The notes: a model not told the origin generated them from the sequence alone. DNA of 64,000 bases from Hydrogenophaga sp. A37 (GCF_002001205.1 NZ_MUNZ01000062.1:1-64000), one strand, 5' to 3'. Counted from the stretch's first letter, positions 55,355 to 64,000 are shown. Program-made: numbers and translations.

Positions 55355-57307
55355 ATGACCCTCCCGAAACCACAGAGCCCGGTCGCCTACCAGGCCCACA
55401 TCGACGGACTGCGCGCCATCGCCGTTCTGGCGGTGATCGCCAACCACTTCAGCAAGTCGCTGTTGCCAGGCGGCTACCTCGGCGTGGACATCTTCTTCGT
55501 GATCTCGGGTTTCGTGATCACCGCGTCGCTCGTTTCACGGCCGCACGGAGCGCTTGGGCCGTTTCTGCTCGGTTTCTTTCAGCGCCGCATCAAGCGGCTG
55601 TTGCCGGCCCTGCTGGTCTGCGTGCTGGTCACCGCCGTGCTGATCAGCGCGCTCGACCCGCAGCCGCGCACCAGCCTGCTGACGGGCATCAACGCGCTGT
55701 TTGGCTTCTCCAACATCTACCTCTACCACCAGGCCATTGACTACTTTGCCCCGGCGGCACAGTCCAACGCCTTCACCCAGACCTGGTCGCTCGGGGTCGA
55801 GGAGCAGTTCTATCTGGTGTACCCCTCGCTGTTCTGGCTGGCCGCCAGCGGGCGGCTGGGTCGGCCGCAGCGGGCCCTTCCGTTGATGGTCGGATGCCTG
55901 AGCCTGCTGTCGTACGTGGCCTTCGTGAACGTCTTCGCGTCCCGCCCCGCCGCCGCCTACTTTTTCACGCCGCTGCGTTTCTGGGAGTTGGGCGCGGGTT
56001 GCCTGCTGTACGCGGGGCGCGACAGCCCCCTGGTGGCCGCGCTGCGCCGCGGCCTGGCGAAGCTGGGCCCGCTGCCCCTGGTGGCCCTGATCGCCTGCCT
56101 CTGGGCGCCGGTTCAGCATCTGGTGCCGGCCAGCACCGCGGCGGTGGCGCTGACGTGCTTGCTGCTCATCGGGCCCACCGGCCTGAGCCAGCGGGTGCTG
56201 ACCTGGACGCCACTGCGCCACATCGGCCTGATCTCCTATTCGCTCTACCTGTGGCACTGGACGGTGCTGGTGCTGGCGCGCTGGTCCATCGGCATCGACG
56301 CCTGGCACGCGCCCTGGCTGCTGGCGGCGATGTTCCTGCTGGCCGAGATGTCCTACCGCTGGGTGGAGTCCCCGCTGCGCCACTGGTCGGGTCGCTGGCC
56401 CGTGGCGCGCGGCCTGGGGGCGTCGCTCGCGGTCACGGCGGCGCTGGCGCTGCTGATGACACAGCACCCCCGCCTGCTGTTGCCACTCGACCCAGCACTG
56501 CGCGACGCGCCGGCCTTCCTGCAGGTCAAGGGCAAGGAGTACAACCCCCACTGCGTGGTCGACGGTGAGCAGCGGCGCCTGGAAGCCGATACCTTCGACC
56601 TCTGCACGCAAGCGCCCCGTGTGCCCGGTGGACAGACCGTCTGGGCCATGGGAGACAGCCACGCCGGTCACCTGCAGGGCATGCTGTACCGCCTGCACAA
56701 GACCACCGGCGTCGGCGTGCACCTGATCGAAACCCCGGGGCGGCCCTACCCCTACGTGGGTCCGGTCTTCGAACCACGGGAACGCATCCTCGAAACCATG
56801 TACGCACGCGCGCGCCCTGGCGACGTGTTGCTGGTTTCACGCTTGTATTTCGATCTCGGCAACGCTCAAGCGCCCGCCGACCACACACCCTGGGCCACCG
56901 ATCTGCAGGCACTGGCCGGCCGGCTCGCAGCGCACCGGATGCACCTGGTGGTGGTCGGCCCACCACCGGTGTTCGACTTCGAACATCCAGTGGTGTGCAA
57001 GCGCACCTTGTTTTCGAATACCGCCTGTGCGCAGGATCGAAAAGCCCTGGCCCGCCGGATGGAGCAAGTACACCAATCGCTGGAGCGGTCGCTCGCCGCA
57101 CAACCCAACGCCCATGTGTTCCACAGCTTCGACATCCTGTGCCCCGCCACACACACCACCTGCACGCCGGTGCACGCCGGCACAATGATCTACCGCGACC
57201 GCGACCACCTCAACACCGCAGGTGCGGCGCTGCTCGCAGCACCATTGGCCAGCTTTCTCCAGACCCGCGGAATCCTGGCCGTTCGTTCAACGAAGACCGC
57301 TTTCTGA
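55355..57307 (+). CDS. OafA/YrhL-like acyltransferase with SGNH domain
   Basis: A 650-residue membrane enzyme. The N-terminal acyltransferase-3 domain (about 10-380) has HIDGLRAIAVLAVIANHF, FVISGFVI, QTWSLGVEEQFYLVYP and about ten membrane segments. The C-terminal periplasmic SGNH domain has block I GDSHAGHLQGM and block V DRDHLNTAGA. Such enzymes O-acetylate lipopolysaccharide or other surface glycans. The ATG at 55355 is preferred to a start 22 codons upstream. No glycan synthesis genes are nearby, so the acceptor is unknown. Confidence 0.9.
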   Translation: MTLPKPQSPVAYQAHIDGLRAIAVLAVIANHFSKSLLPGGYLGVDIFFVISGFVITASLVSRPHGALGPFLLGFFQRRIKRLLPALLVCVLVTAVLISALDPQPRTSLLTGINALFGFSNIYLYHQAIDYFAPAAQSNAFTQTWSLGVEEQFYLVYPSLFWLAASGRLGRPQRALPLMVGCLSLLSYVAFVNVFASRPAAAYFFTPLRFWELGAGCLLYAGRDSPLVAALRRGLAKLGPLPLVALIACLWAPVQHLVPASTAAVALTCLLLIGPTGLSQRVLTWTPLRHIGLISYSLYLWHWTVLVLARWSIGIDAWHAPWLLAAMFLLAEMSYRWVESPLRHWSGRWPVARGLGASLAVTAALALLMTQHPRLLLPLDPALRDAPAFLQVKGKEYNPHCVVDGEQRRLEADTFDLCTQAPRVPGGQTVWAMGDSHAGHLQGMLYRLHKTTGVGVHLIETPGRPYPYVGPVFEPRERILETMYARARPGDVLLVSRLYFDLGNAQAPADHTPWATDLQALAGRLAAHRMHLVVVGPPPVFDFEHPVVCKRTLFSNTACAQDRKALARRMEQVHQSLERSLAAQPNAHVFHSFDILCPATHTTCTPVHAGTMIYRDRDHLNTAGAALLAAPLASFLQTRGILAVRSTKTAF

Positions 57308-57370
57308 CAGGGCCGCTTCACCTGCCTGGCGGAAAGGAGGGCCGTTGGGATGATGACGTTCATTCTGAAA

Positions 57371-57409
57371 TTATCAAAGTTATCGAAAACAAGTATATTT
57401 AGATAACTT
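57371..57409 (+). promoter_or_regulatory. AT-rich promoter with inverted repeat before the AAA ATPase gene
   Basis: A -35-like TTATCA (57371-57376) and a -10 TATATT (57394-57399) are 17 bases apart. An inverted repeat AAGTTATC (57377-57384) and GATAACTT (57402-57409) brackets the -10 box, as an operator would. The patch is far richer in A and T than its surroundings. The predicted transcript start leaves only about 15 bases before the ATG, with no clear ribosome binding site. Confidence 0.6.
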
Positions 57410-57420
57410 CGATACACACC

Positions 57421-58608
57421 ATGGACCCCATCCACAATCCCTACTCCCCTGGCGCCGGCACCCCGCCCCCCGAACTGGCGGGTCGCGACGAGCTGCGGCG
57501 GCGCCTCGACGTCGCCATCGGCCGCGTGCGCATCGGCAATCCGGCCAAAAGCGTGATCCTTGTCGGTCTGCGCGGCGTGGGCAAAACCGTGCTGCTGGAG
57601 CAGATGCGGCAAGACGCGGACCGCTCGGGCGTCCACACCCTGCGCCTGGAAGCCCCGGAAAACCGCTCCCTGCCCGCGCTGCTGAGCCCGCAATTGCGCC
57701 TGGCCCTGCTCAAGCTCAGCACCATCGAGAGCGCCAAGGCGCTGGCGCAGCGCGGCCTGCGCGCCCTGGCCGGTTTCGCCAAGGCGCTCAAGGTGAAATA
57801 CGACGACATCGAGGTCGGCATCGACCTGGAGCCCGAGCTGGGGTTGGCCGACAACGGCGACCTCGAAGGCGACCTGACCACCCTGCTCGAACAGGTGGGA
57901 CTGGCCGCCCAACAGGCCCAGACGGTGGTGGTGCTGTTCATCGACGAGCTGCAATACGTCGAAGAGGAACAGCTGGCGGCACTGATCACCGCCCTGCACC
58001 GCTGCGCCCAGCAGAAGCTGCCGGTCATGCTGGTCGGCGCCGGTCTGCCGCAGTTGGTCGGGAAAGCGGGCAAAGCGAAGTCGTATGCAGAACGCCTGTT
58101 TGACTACCCGGTCGTGGGGCCGCTGAGCCGCGCCGATGCCGCGCTGGCCATCACCAAACCTGCGGAAAACCTGAAGGTCAGCTTTGCGCCCGCCGCCGTG
58201 GACCGCATCATCGACATGACCCAGGGCTACCCGTATTTCCTGCAGGAGTGGAGCAAACAGGCCTGGGACACCGCACAGCGCAGCCCCATCACGCCGGAAG
58301 ACGTGCAGACCGCAGAACCTCTGACCGTCGCGGCGCTGGACGAAGGTTTCTTCAAGGTCCGCTTCGACCGCTGCAAACCCAGCGAACGACGCTACCTGCG
58401 CGCCATGGCGGAACTCGGCCCCGGCCCGCACCGCTCGGGCGACATCGCCGCGAAGCTCGGCAAATCGGTCAACACCTTTGCCCCCGTGCGCAGCAGCCTG
58501 ATCAACAAAGGCATGGTCTGGAGCCCCAACCACGGCGAGACCGCGTTCACCGTGCCGCTGTTCGATCAGTTCATGCGCCGGGCGATGGTGATGCCTGAGG
58601 TGGCGTGA
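57421..58608 (+). CDS. Orphan AAA-type ATPase with C-terminal winged helix
   Basis: A 395-residue P-loop ATPase. Walker A is GLRGVGKT at 49-56 and Walker B is VLFIDEL at 171-177. A sensor-like region MLVGAGLPQL follows, with a predicted winged helix near 320-385 (RYLRAMAELGPGPHRSGDIAAKLGKSVNTFAPVRSSLINKG). This layout is that of the ORC/Cdc6- or STAND-like ATPases often found alone in bacteria, whose role is not known. It starts behind an AT-rich promoter with a possible operator and precedes a NADAR gene by 52 bases. Confidence 0.82.
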   Translation: MDPIHNPYSPGAGTPPPELAGRDELRRRLDVAIGRVRIGNPAKSVILVGLRGVGKTVLLEQMRQDADRSGVHTLRLEAPENRSLPALLSPQLRLALLKLSTIESAKALAQRGLRALAGFAKALKVKYDDIEVGIDLEPELGLADNGDLEGDLTTLLEQVGLAAQQAQTVVVLFIDELQYVEEEQLAALITALHRCAQQKLPVMLVGAGLPQLVGKAGKAKSYAERLFDYPVVGPLSRADAALAITKPAENLKVSFAPAAVDRIIDMTQGYPYFLQEWSKQAWDTAQRSPITPEDVQTAEPLTVAALDEGFFKVRFDRCKPSERRYLRAMAELGPGPHRSGDIAAKLGKSVNTFAPVRSSLINKGMVWSPNHGETAFTVPLFDQFMRRAMVMPEVA

Positions 58609-58660
58609 GCAGCTGACACTCACAGACCCTCATTCGTCGTTTGAGAAAGCAACCTTCGAC

Positions 58661-59110
58661 ATGCTGGAACCCATCTACTTCTACACAAAGACCGGCCCGT
58701 TCTATGAGCTGTCCAACTTCGCGCCCTACGGTTTTGAAGCCGAGGGCGTCTATTGGCCGACGGTAGAACACTTTTTCCAGGCTCAGAAATTCACGGACCC
58801 CAGTTATCGGGAGCGGGTTCGACTTGCACCATCTCCAAGAGAAGCTCGTGCGCTGGGTCAAAGCCGCGCCGTTCCCATCCGCTCCGATTGGGATTCGGCT
58901 CGCGAAGAGCTGATGTTCAAAGCACTGTGCCTCAAGTTTCAGCGTCGGGAACTTCAGACGCTCTTGCTCAGCACGGACTCACGACCCTTGGTTGAAGCGT
59001 CACCTTTCGACCACTTCTGGGGCGCCGGCCAGGATGGTTCAGGACAGAATCGGCTCGGGCACTTGCTTGAGCAGGTGCGCCTGCAGCTCGCCGCCAAAGC
59101 TGAGACATAG
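58661..59110 (+). CDS. NADAR (YbiA-like) family protein
   Basis: A 149-residue protein of the NADAR family: FYELSNFAPYGFEAEGVYWPTVEHFFQAQKF at the start, SPREARALGQ and the helix ELMFKALCLKF. The family includes N-glycosidases acting on riboflavin intermediates, and enzymes that remove ADP-ribose from guanine in DNA as antitoxins of DarT. No DarT-like gene is here. It may share a transcript with the ATPase gene before it. Confidence 0.85.
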   Translation: MLEPIYFYTKTGPFYELSNFAPYGFEAEGVYWPTVEHFFQAQKFTDPSYRERVRLAPSPREARALGQSRAVPIRSDWDSAREELMFKALCLKFQRRELQTLLLSTDSRPLVEASPFDHFWGAGQDGSGQNRLGHLLEQVRLQLAAKAET

Positions 59111-59137
59111 TCCGCGCACACGCCACCGCCTCACGCC

Positions 59138-59524
59138 ATGCTCCAACGCATCCACCACGCCGCCATCATCTGCTCGGACTACCCGAGGTCGAAGCGCTTC
59201 TACACCGAGGTCCTCGGTCTGAAGGTGATCGCCGAACACTTCCGCGAGGCGCGCAACTCGTGGAAGCTGGACCTGGGCCTGCCCGACGGGTCGCAGGTGG
59301 AGCTGTTCTCCTTCCCTGGCGCCCCGCCGCGCCCGTCGTACCCTGAGGCGCAGGGCCTGCGGCACCTGGCGTTTGTGGTCGAGGACGTGGCCGCTTGCAA
59401 GGCGCGGCTGGAAGCGCAGGGGATCGCGGTGGAGCCGGTGCGGGTGGACGAATACACCGGGCGGCGGTTCACATTTTTCAGCGACCCGGACGGCTTGCCG
59501 TTGGAGTTGTACGAGGCGGGGTAA
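59138..59524 (+). CDS. VOC-superfamily protein (YaeR-like)
   Basis: A 128-residue protein of the vicinal oxygen chelate fold, with metal-binding residues in RIHHAAIICSDY, GSQVELFSF, GLRHLAFVVEDV and GLPLELYEAG. It resembles the small glyoxalase-like YaeR/SMU1112c group of unknown substrate. It follows the NADAR gene by 27 bases. Confidence 0.85.
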   Translation: MLQRIHHAAIICSDYPRSKRFYTEVLGLKVIAEHFREARNSWKLDLGLPDGSQVELFSFPGAPPRPSYPEAQGLRHLAFVVEDVAACKARLEAQGIAVEPVRVDEYTGRRFTFFSDPDGLPLELYEAG

Positions 59525-59533
59525 TCCCGGCCC

Positions 59534-60394
59534 TCAGTTCAGCTCCATCACCTTCGCCGGAAAATCGTAGTTCTCGTCCAGCGCGCGCGCGGCCATGACC
59601 GGCAGCATGTGGGTGATGAAGACCTCGCCGATCCAGCGGCGCACAGCGGGATCGTCACCCGCCAGCAACGTGAGCGCGCTGAAGCGGGCGATGCCCACCT
59701 CTTCCGCCAGCCCGGCGGGCACGTGCGGCGCGCGCAACTGGCCCTCGGGCAGGGCGTGGGTGGTTTCCAGCCGCCAGGCGCCGAGCATGCGGTCGAAATG
59801 GCCGACCGTGCCGCGCCGCCAGACCTCGGTCACGTAGACGTTCCACTCGCCGGGGTCTTCGGTGATGAAGCCCCAGTCAAATTCGTAAATGGCGCCGGGC
59901 TCGCTTTCGAAGAGGCCGATCTCGCTCACGTCGCTGCGCATCGCAAACTCGGCGAACAGCACGCCCGCGCCGGTGGGCTGACCGTCGATGAAGCGCTGGA
60001 CGGCCAACGGATCGGCCACGTACAGCGGCTCGGGTTCGCTCCAGGCGCGCTTGGCGCGGTTGAGCAGGCGCGCGGTGGCGTCCACGCTTTTCTGCGCGTT
60101 GATGCACCAGTCCCTGAAGGTCTGGCGGCCTTCGGGGGTCGCGATCTGCTGCAGCGTGGCGTCGAACTGCTGGTCGTCCTTGAGGTAACCGTCTTCGCGC
60201 AAACGCAGCACGATGTCGACCATGGAATTGCGGGTCACGTGCTCGATCATGTAGGCGACCTCGCCACCCGGAAAGTCGGTCATCGAGCGCTGGATCCACT
60301 CCATCGTCGCTTCGTGCGAGAGGCCTTGTGGCGCCCGCGGTATGTCGTTGAACAGCGCTCGAAGCACGCGCACCGTATCCAGATCACTGGCCAT
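59534..60394 (-). CDS. Conserved-looking protein of unknown function
   Basis: A 286-residue soluble protein with no signal or membrane segment. It is acidic and mostly helical in the first 150 residues (VLRALFNDIPRAPQGLSHEATMEWIQ, YMIEHVTRNSMVDIVLRLREDGYL), followed by a Trp-rich beta-looking part (YEFDWGFITEDPGEWNVYVTEVWRRG). I do not recognise the family. The ATG at 60394 is chosen because the longer frame upstream is low in complexity. It is convergent with the VOC gene (9 bases apart). Confidence 0.72.
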   Translation of the reverse strand: MASDLDTVRVLRALFNDIPRAPQGLSHEATMEWIQRSMTDFPGGEVAYMIEHVTRNSMVDIVLRLREDGYLKDDQQFDATLQQIATPEGRQTFRDWCINAQKSVDATARLLNRAKRAWSEPEPLYVADPLAVQRFIDGQPTGAGVLFAEFAMRSDVSEIGLFESEPGAIYEFDWGFITEDPGEWNVYVTEVWRRGTVGHFDRMLGAWRLETTHALPEGQLRAPHVPAGLAEEVGIARFSALTLLAGDDPAVRRWIGEVFITHMLPVMAARALDENYDFPAKVMELN

Positions 60395-60579
60395 GTCGGT
60401 TCCGGGTGAAAAGAAGAAAAAGGGGCTCGCGGCCGCCGTCGGCAACCGGCGGACCGTTCCCAGTGCACAGCATAGTGCCAGCCCCCCGGGGGCTGAAACC
60501 CTGAAAAGCTCCCGAAAACCGGTCAGTTCGCACGGCGGGCGCTGTTCCCGGCCGGGCGGTTTGCGGTCCAATCCATCTC

Positions 60580-61086
60580 ATGAACAGCCCACACACCGAT
60601 TCAAGCTTCCGCGTCCTCTTCGTCTGCATGGGCAACATCTGCCGCAGCCCCACGGCGCACGGCGTGTTCGAGGCCCGGGTGCGCGAGGCGGGCCTGTCGG
60701 ACCGGGTGAAGGTCGATTCGGCTGGCACGCACAGCTACCACGTCGGCGCGCCGCCCGACGCGCGCAGCCAGAAGCACGCGCTGCAGCGCGGCTACGACCT
60801 ATCGACCCAGCGCGCACGCCAGCTCACGGCGCGGGACTTCGAGACCTTCGACCTGGTGCTGGTGATGGACTGGGAGAACTTCGTGCTGGCCGAACGGCTG
60901 TGCCCGCCGGCGCACGCCAAGAAGCTGCGGCGCTTCGCCGAGTTCTTCCAGCAGCACGACAGCCCGGTCGTGCCCGACCCGTACCAGGGGGGCGCAAAAG
61001 GCTTCGAAGAGGTGCTGGATCTGGTGGAGGACGGCAGCGCGGGGCTGCTGGCGCATGTGCAACGCCAGCTGGGCCTGGCACCCTGA
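60580..61086 (+). CDS. Low-molecular-weight protein-tyrosine phosphatase
   Basis: A 168-residue phosphatase. The active-site loop is CMGNICRS near residues 16-23, and the general acid Asp lies in VPDPYQGG. It would remove phosphate from phosphotyrosine or arginine. No tyrosine kinase or exopolysaccharide gene is adjacent, so it is probably a stand-alone housekeeping enzyme. Confidence 0.92.
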   Translation: MNSPHTDSSFRVLFVCMGNICRSPTAHGVFEARVREAGLSDRVKVDSAGTHSYHVGAPPDARSQKHALQRGYDLSTQRARQLTARDFETFDLVLVMDWENFVLAERLCPPAHAKKLRRFAEFFQQHDSPVVPDPYQGGAKGFEEVLDLVEDGSAGLLAHVQRQLGLAP

Positions 61087-61098
61087 CCCGGTCTTGTC

Positions 61099-62073
61099 CT
61101 ATTCCTTGAACGTCAACCGGGCATCGGTGGCGATTCGCCGATAGAGCACCATGTCCTGCTGGACGGCGTTGGCCAGCGCCGAGGGCGTCCCGTTGTCGGC
61201 TGTGATGCCCAGGCCTTCCATCTGTTTGATCAGGCCGGGGTCGGCCAACGCCGCGTTGACGGCCTTGTTGAGTCGTTCCAGCACCGGGGTCGGCGTGCCC
61301 ACAGGGGCGAACACGCCCAGCCACGAACCCAGGACGAAGTCCTTGAGGCCGCTCTCCGCCGCCGTGGGGACGTTGGGCAGGCGCGGGTCTCGGTGGTCTC
61401 CCGTGACCGCGATGATCTTCACCTTGCCCGCGTCGGCGTAGGACTTGGCGGTCGCGTCGAACGTCAGGTCCAGAACCCCGCCGGCGACGTCGATGATGGC
61501 GGCCGAGGTGGACTTGTAAGGCACATGGACCATCTCCGTGCCTGTCAGGCTCTGGAAGAACTCGCCGAGAAAGTGGGCCCCGCTGCCCATGCCCGCGCTG
61601 CCGTAGCTCAGCTTGCCGGGGTTTTTTCTGGCGTGGGCGATGAACTCGCCGAGGGTGTTGACGGGCAACCGGGTGCTCACCACCACGGGCAGGCCGTAGG
61701 TGCCCACCAGGGCCACGGGCATCAGCGCCTTCACCGGGTCGTACTTCACCGCCGTGTCCGTGATGGGGAGGATGGTGTAGCTGGGGTTGGTGAAGAGCAG
61801 GGTCGTGCCGTCCGGGTCGGCGCGCATGACGGTCTCGGAGCCGATGCGCGAACCCGCACCGGGCCGGTTCTCGATGACCACGGTCAACGCCAGCGACTTC
61901 GACACGCGGTCCAGCACGCCCCGCGCCACCTGGTCGGTGATGCCGCCCGCCACGAAGGGCACGACCACCTTGATCACGTTGGCGTTGGATTGCCCCGACG
62001 CCGTGGCCGTTGCGCCGAGCACGGCCGCACCGACGAGTGTTTTCAGCAGGCGGCGTTTGGATGTGTTGAACAT
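61099..62073 (-). CDS. Bug-family (tripartite tricarboxylate transporter) binding protein
   Basis: A 324-residue periplasmic solute-binding protein. The signal runs LLKTLVGAAVLGATATASGQ, and the mature part has the family patterns KVVVPFVAGGITDQVARGV, VIENRPGAGSRIGSETV and PVGTPTPVLERLNKAV. Bug proteins bind small carboxylates. The permease partners TctA/TctB are absent, as is usual for this expanded family in Burkholderiales. It lies downstream of the dehydrogenase gene by 36 bases, so its ligand is probably related to that pathway. Confidence 0.9.
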   Translation of the reverse strand: MFNTSKRRLLKTLVGAAVLGATATASGQSNANVIKVVVPFVAGGITDQVARGVLDRVSKSLALTVVIENRPGAGSRIGSETVMRADPDGTTLLFTNPSYTILPITDTAVKYDPVKALMPVALVGTYGLPVVVSTRLPVNTLGEFIAHARKNPGKLSYGSAGMGSGAHFLGEFFQSLTGTEMVHVPYKSTSAAIIDVAGGVLDLTFDATAKSYADAGKVKIIAVTGDHRDPRLPNVPTAAESGLKDFVLGSWLGVFAPVGTPTPVLERLNKAVNAALADPGLIKQMEGLGITADNGTPSALANAVQQDMVLYRRIATDARLTFKE

Positions 62074-62109
62074 GGATGTCTCCTTTTAGGTGATTTGAAA
62101 ACAGGGCGA

Positions 62110-63579
62110 TCAGTCGTTGTCGATGCCGTCCCAGCACAGGTACTTGATCTCGAGGAATTCATCGATGCCGTACTGGGCGCCTTCGCGTCCCAGACCGCTT
62201 TGTTTGACGCCGCCGAAGGGCGCGACCTCGGTCGAGATGAGGCCGGTGTTGATGCCCACCATGCCGCACTCGAGGGCTTCGGCCGTGCGCCAGATGCGGG
62301 ATGCGTCCCGACTGAAGAGGTAGGACGCCAGACCGAACTCGGTGTCGTTGGCCATGACGATCGCTTCGTCGTCGGTCTTGAAACGCAGCAGAGGCATCAC
62401 GGGGCCGAAGGTTTCTTCGATGGCGACGGCCATGTGGGGCGTCACGTCGGCGAGCACGGTGGGTTCGTAGAAACCGCCACCCAAGGCATGGCGCTGTCCG
62501 CCGGTAAGCACGCGCGCACCCGCCGCGACGGCGTTGGCCACATGTGCCTCGACCTTGCGGACGGCGGCGTCGTCGATCATCGGTCCGATCTGCACGCCGT
62601 CGTCCAGCCCGTTGCCGACCTTCAGCTCCGCCACACGCTCGGCGAGGCGCCGGGCCAGCGCGTCGTGGACGCCGTCTTGCACCATCACGCGGTTGGCTGC
62701 GATGCAGGACTGGCCGGTGTTGCGGAACTTGGCCACCAGGATGCCTTCGACCGCCAGGTCGAGGTCGGCGTCGTCGAACACGATGCAGGGCGCATTGCCG
62801 CCCAGCTCCATGGAGCATTTCTTGATGGTGGCGGCCGACTGTTGAAGCAGAACGCGGCCCACTTCCGTGGAGCCCGTGAAGGTGATTTTGCGAACGAGGG
62901 GGTGCGAGGTCAGCACACCGCCGATGGCGCGCGTGTCGGCGCCGGTGACCACGCTGAACACGCCGGCAGGCACGCCTGCGCGCAACGCCAGCTCACCGAG
63001 CGCCAGCGCCGTCAGTGGCGTCTGGCTGGCGGGCTTGACGACCATGGTGCAGCCGGCGGCGAGCGCCGGGCCGGCTTTGCGGGCAATCATCGCGGCCGGG
63101 AAGTTCCAGGGTGTGATGGCTGCGCAGACGCCGATGGGCTGCTTGAGCGTGACGATGCGCTGCGTGTCCTTGGGCGCCGGAATCACGTCGCCGCGCACGC
63201 GCTTGGCTTCTTCGGCGAACCACTGCACGAAGCCGGCGGCGTAGTCGATTTCGCCGCGTGCTTCGGACAAGGGCTTGCCTTCCTCCAGCGTGATCAGCGT
63301 GGCCAGGTCGTCCTTGCTGTCAACGATGAGCTGCCACCAGCGGTACAGGACCTGCGAGCGGTGCCGGGCCGTCGTCTTGCGCCAGGTGCGGAAGGCCTTG
63401 TCCGCCGCTTCCACGGCGCGGGTGGTTTCTACTTCCTTGCAGCGTGGCAGGCGGGCCAGCAGTTCCCCGTTGGCCGGGTTGAAGAGGTCCGAGGCGCCGT
63501 GTGGCGTGTCGGTGATCCATTGGCCGTCGATCAGCGCGGCTTCGCGCCAGAGGCCGGGGTCTTTGAGCAGGGTCTTCAT
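62110..63579 (-). CDS. NAD(P)-dependent aldehyde dehydrogenase (succinate-semialdehyde type)
   Basis: A 489-residue dehydrogenase. The cofactor region ITPWNFPAAMIARKAGPALAAGC, the catalytic Glu in MELGGNAPCIVFDDADLD, the nucleophilic Cys in GQSCIAANR and the late motif EETFGPVMPLLRF are intact. Sequence type fits GabD-like succinate-semialdehyde or 2-oxoglutarate-semialdehyde dehydrogenases. With a DHDPS-family lyase upstream, oxidation of 2-oxoglutarate semialdehyde in a sugar-acid pathway is a good alternative. Confidence 0.9.
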   Translation of the reverse strand: MKTLLKDPGLWREAALIDGQWITDTPHGASDLFNPANGELLARLPRCKEVETTRAVEAADKAFRTWRKTTARHRSQVLYRWWQLIVDSKDDLATLITLEEGKPLSEARGEIDYAAGFVQWFAEEAKRVRGDVIPAPKDTQRIVTLKQPIGVCAAITPWNFPAAMIARKAGPALAAGCTMVVKPASQTPLTALALGELALRAGVPAGVFSVVTGADTRAIGGVLTSHPLVRKITFTGSTEVGRVLLQQSAATIKKCSMELGGNAPCIVFDDADLDLAVEGILVAKFRNTGQSCIAANRVMVQDGVHDALARRLAERVAELKVGNGLDDGVQIGPMIDDAAVRKVEAHVANAVAAGARVLTGGQRHALGGGFYEPTVLADVTPHMAVAIEETFGPVMPLLRFKTDDEAIVMANDTEFGLASYLFSRDASRIWRTAEALECGMVGINTGLISTEVAPFGGVKQSGLGREGAQYGIDEFLEIKYLCWDGIDND

Positions 63580-63592
63580 GCGGATGCCCTGT

Positions 63593-64000
63593 TCAGCAAG
63601 GAAACCGGCCGACCATGAACTGGCTGTCGGGGTCGTCGGTCACGGGCAACCCGGAAGCGACGAGGCCCTGGCGCAGCGGCTTCATGAAGCGGTCGGGAAT
63701 GCGCATGGCCGGCGCGCGCAGGGGGCCGCCGTTGAAGCCGGCCAGCCAGTCCTGGTACTTCCACATGGTGCGGTTCAACACGCCGGTGCCGCCGGCGTAC
63801 GACTGGGCGGCCGCGCCGTTGGCACTGCGCGCGGGGTTGACCTGCCAGTACAGCGCCATGGCGGCTTCCCATTCGCCCTGGCGGGCGAGCTCGAAGGCAC
63901 GGGGGTAGTAGTCGCTCATCCATTGCGTGTTGCTGGTGCCCGAGAACTGCAGCTTCATCAGGCTCATCAGGGGGATGGCGTCGCCTTCGATGGGGCAGCT
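63593..64000 (-). CDS. DHDPS/NAL-family lyase, C-terminal part (cut by window edge)
   Basis: About 135 C-terminal residues, open to the window edge; the start lies outside. The visible part (QFSGTSNTQWMSDYYPRAFELARQGEWEAA, then NRTMWKYQDWLAGFNGGPLR and IPDRFMKPLRQGLVASGLPV) has the helical C-terminal features of the dihydrodipicolinate synthase/N-acetylneuraminate lyase family. The catalytic Lys would be upstream. It is followed by the aldehyde dehydrogenase after 13 bases, so the two are co-transcribed. The substrate cannot be told. Confidence 0.72.
   Translation of the reverse strand, partial: SCPIEGDAIPLMSLMKLQFSGTSNTQWMSDYYPRAFELARQGEWEAAMALYWQVNPARSANGAAAQSYAGGTGVLNRTMWKYQDWLAGFNGGPLRAPAMRIPDRFMKPLRQGLVASGLPVTDDPDSQFMVGRFPC

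Noticed and set aside
61393-63618. A 741-codon plus-strand frame across the Bug and aldehyde dehydrogenase genes
   Set aside because: It is antisense to two clear genes, and its composition (His/Gly/Asp/Val repeats) is typical of antisense frames in high-GC DNA.

Overview
The window is high-GC DNA that fits a betaproteobacterium of the Comamonadaceae. Hydrogenophaga or a close relative is the best guess. The reasons are the gatCAB block divergent from mreBCD-mrdA, a Ralstonia eutropha-type hox/hyp gene order, and GC-rich hairpin repeats scattered between genes. The genus is an inference from gene content and order, since no rRNA or other marker is present.

Region 1 (1-20.2 kb) is mostly core genome: an OmpR-type two-component pair, an acyl-CoA ligase, an AmpG-like permease, an M48 protease, a small secreted protein, a metallo-beta-lactamase-fold hydrolase, a LysR regulator, exonuclease III, pyrE, a DUF4124-type protein, gatCAB, mreBCD-mrdA and a TauE/SafE permease.

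Region 2 (20.3-47.7 kb) is the centrepiece: 32 genes on the minus strand, many with 4-base ATGA overlaps, carrying three complete [NiFe]-hydrogenases. In transcription order these are hoxK-G-(hupE)-Z-(HigA-like)-M-L-O-Q-R-T-V, hypA-B-F-C-D-E, an unknown gene, hypX, hoxA, hoxF-U-Y-H-W, then hoxB-C-J. HoxKG is an O2-tolerant membrane-bound uptake enzyme, since both supernumerary proximal-cluster cysteines are visible. HoxFUYH is the soluble NAD-reducing enzyme. HoxBC with HoxJ and HoxA is the H2-sensing circuit. The NAD-hydrogenase genes sit exactly between hoxA and hoxB, whereas in R. eutropha they form a distant operon. One hyp set, with a short HypF and the CO-ligand enzyme HypX, would serve all three enzymes, with HoxM and HoxW as the two dedicated proteases. 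A very good sigma-54 promoter lies upstream of hoxK, as expected for control by HoxA.

Region 3 (47.7-64 kb) starts with a 0.68-kb control region. It holds a second sigma-54 promoter, pointing the other way and driving an unrecognised 106-residue protein that may belong to the hydrogen regulon. Beyond it are an intradiol-dioxygenase-fold lipoprotein and a paralogue without its iron ligands, a second two-component pair, a GMC oxidoreductase divergent from a LysR regulator, an OafA-like acyltransferase, an AAA ATPase with its own AT-rich promoter followed by a NADAR protein, a VOC protein, an unknown protein, a low-molecular-weight phosphatase, and a catabolic set (Bug-type binding protein, aldehyde dehydrogenase, partial DHDPS-family lyase) cut by the window edge. 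I saw no tRNA, rRNA, CRISPR array or insertion sequence.
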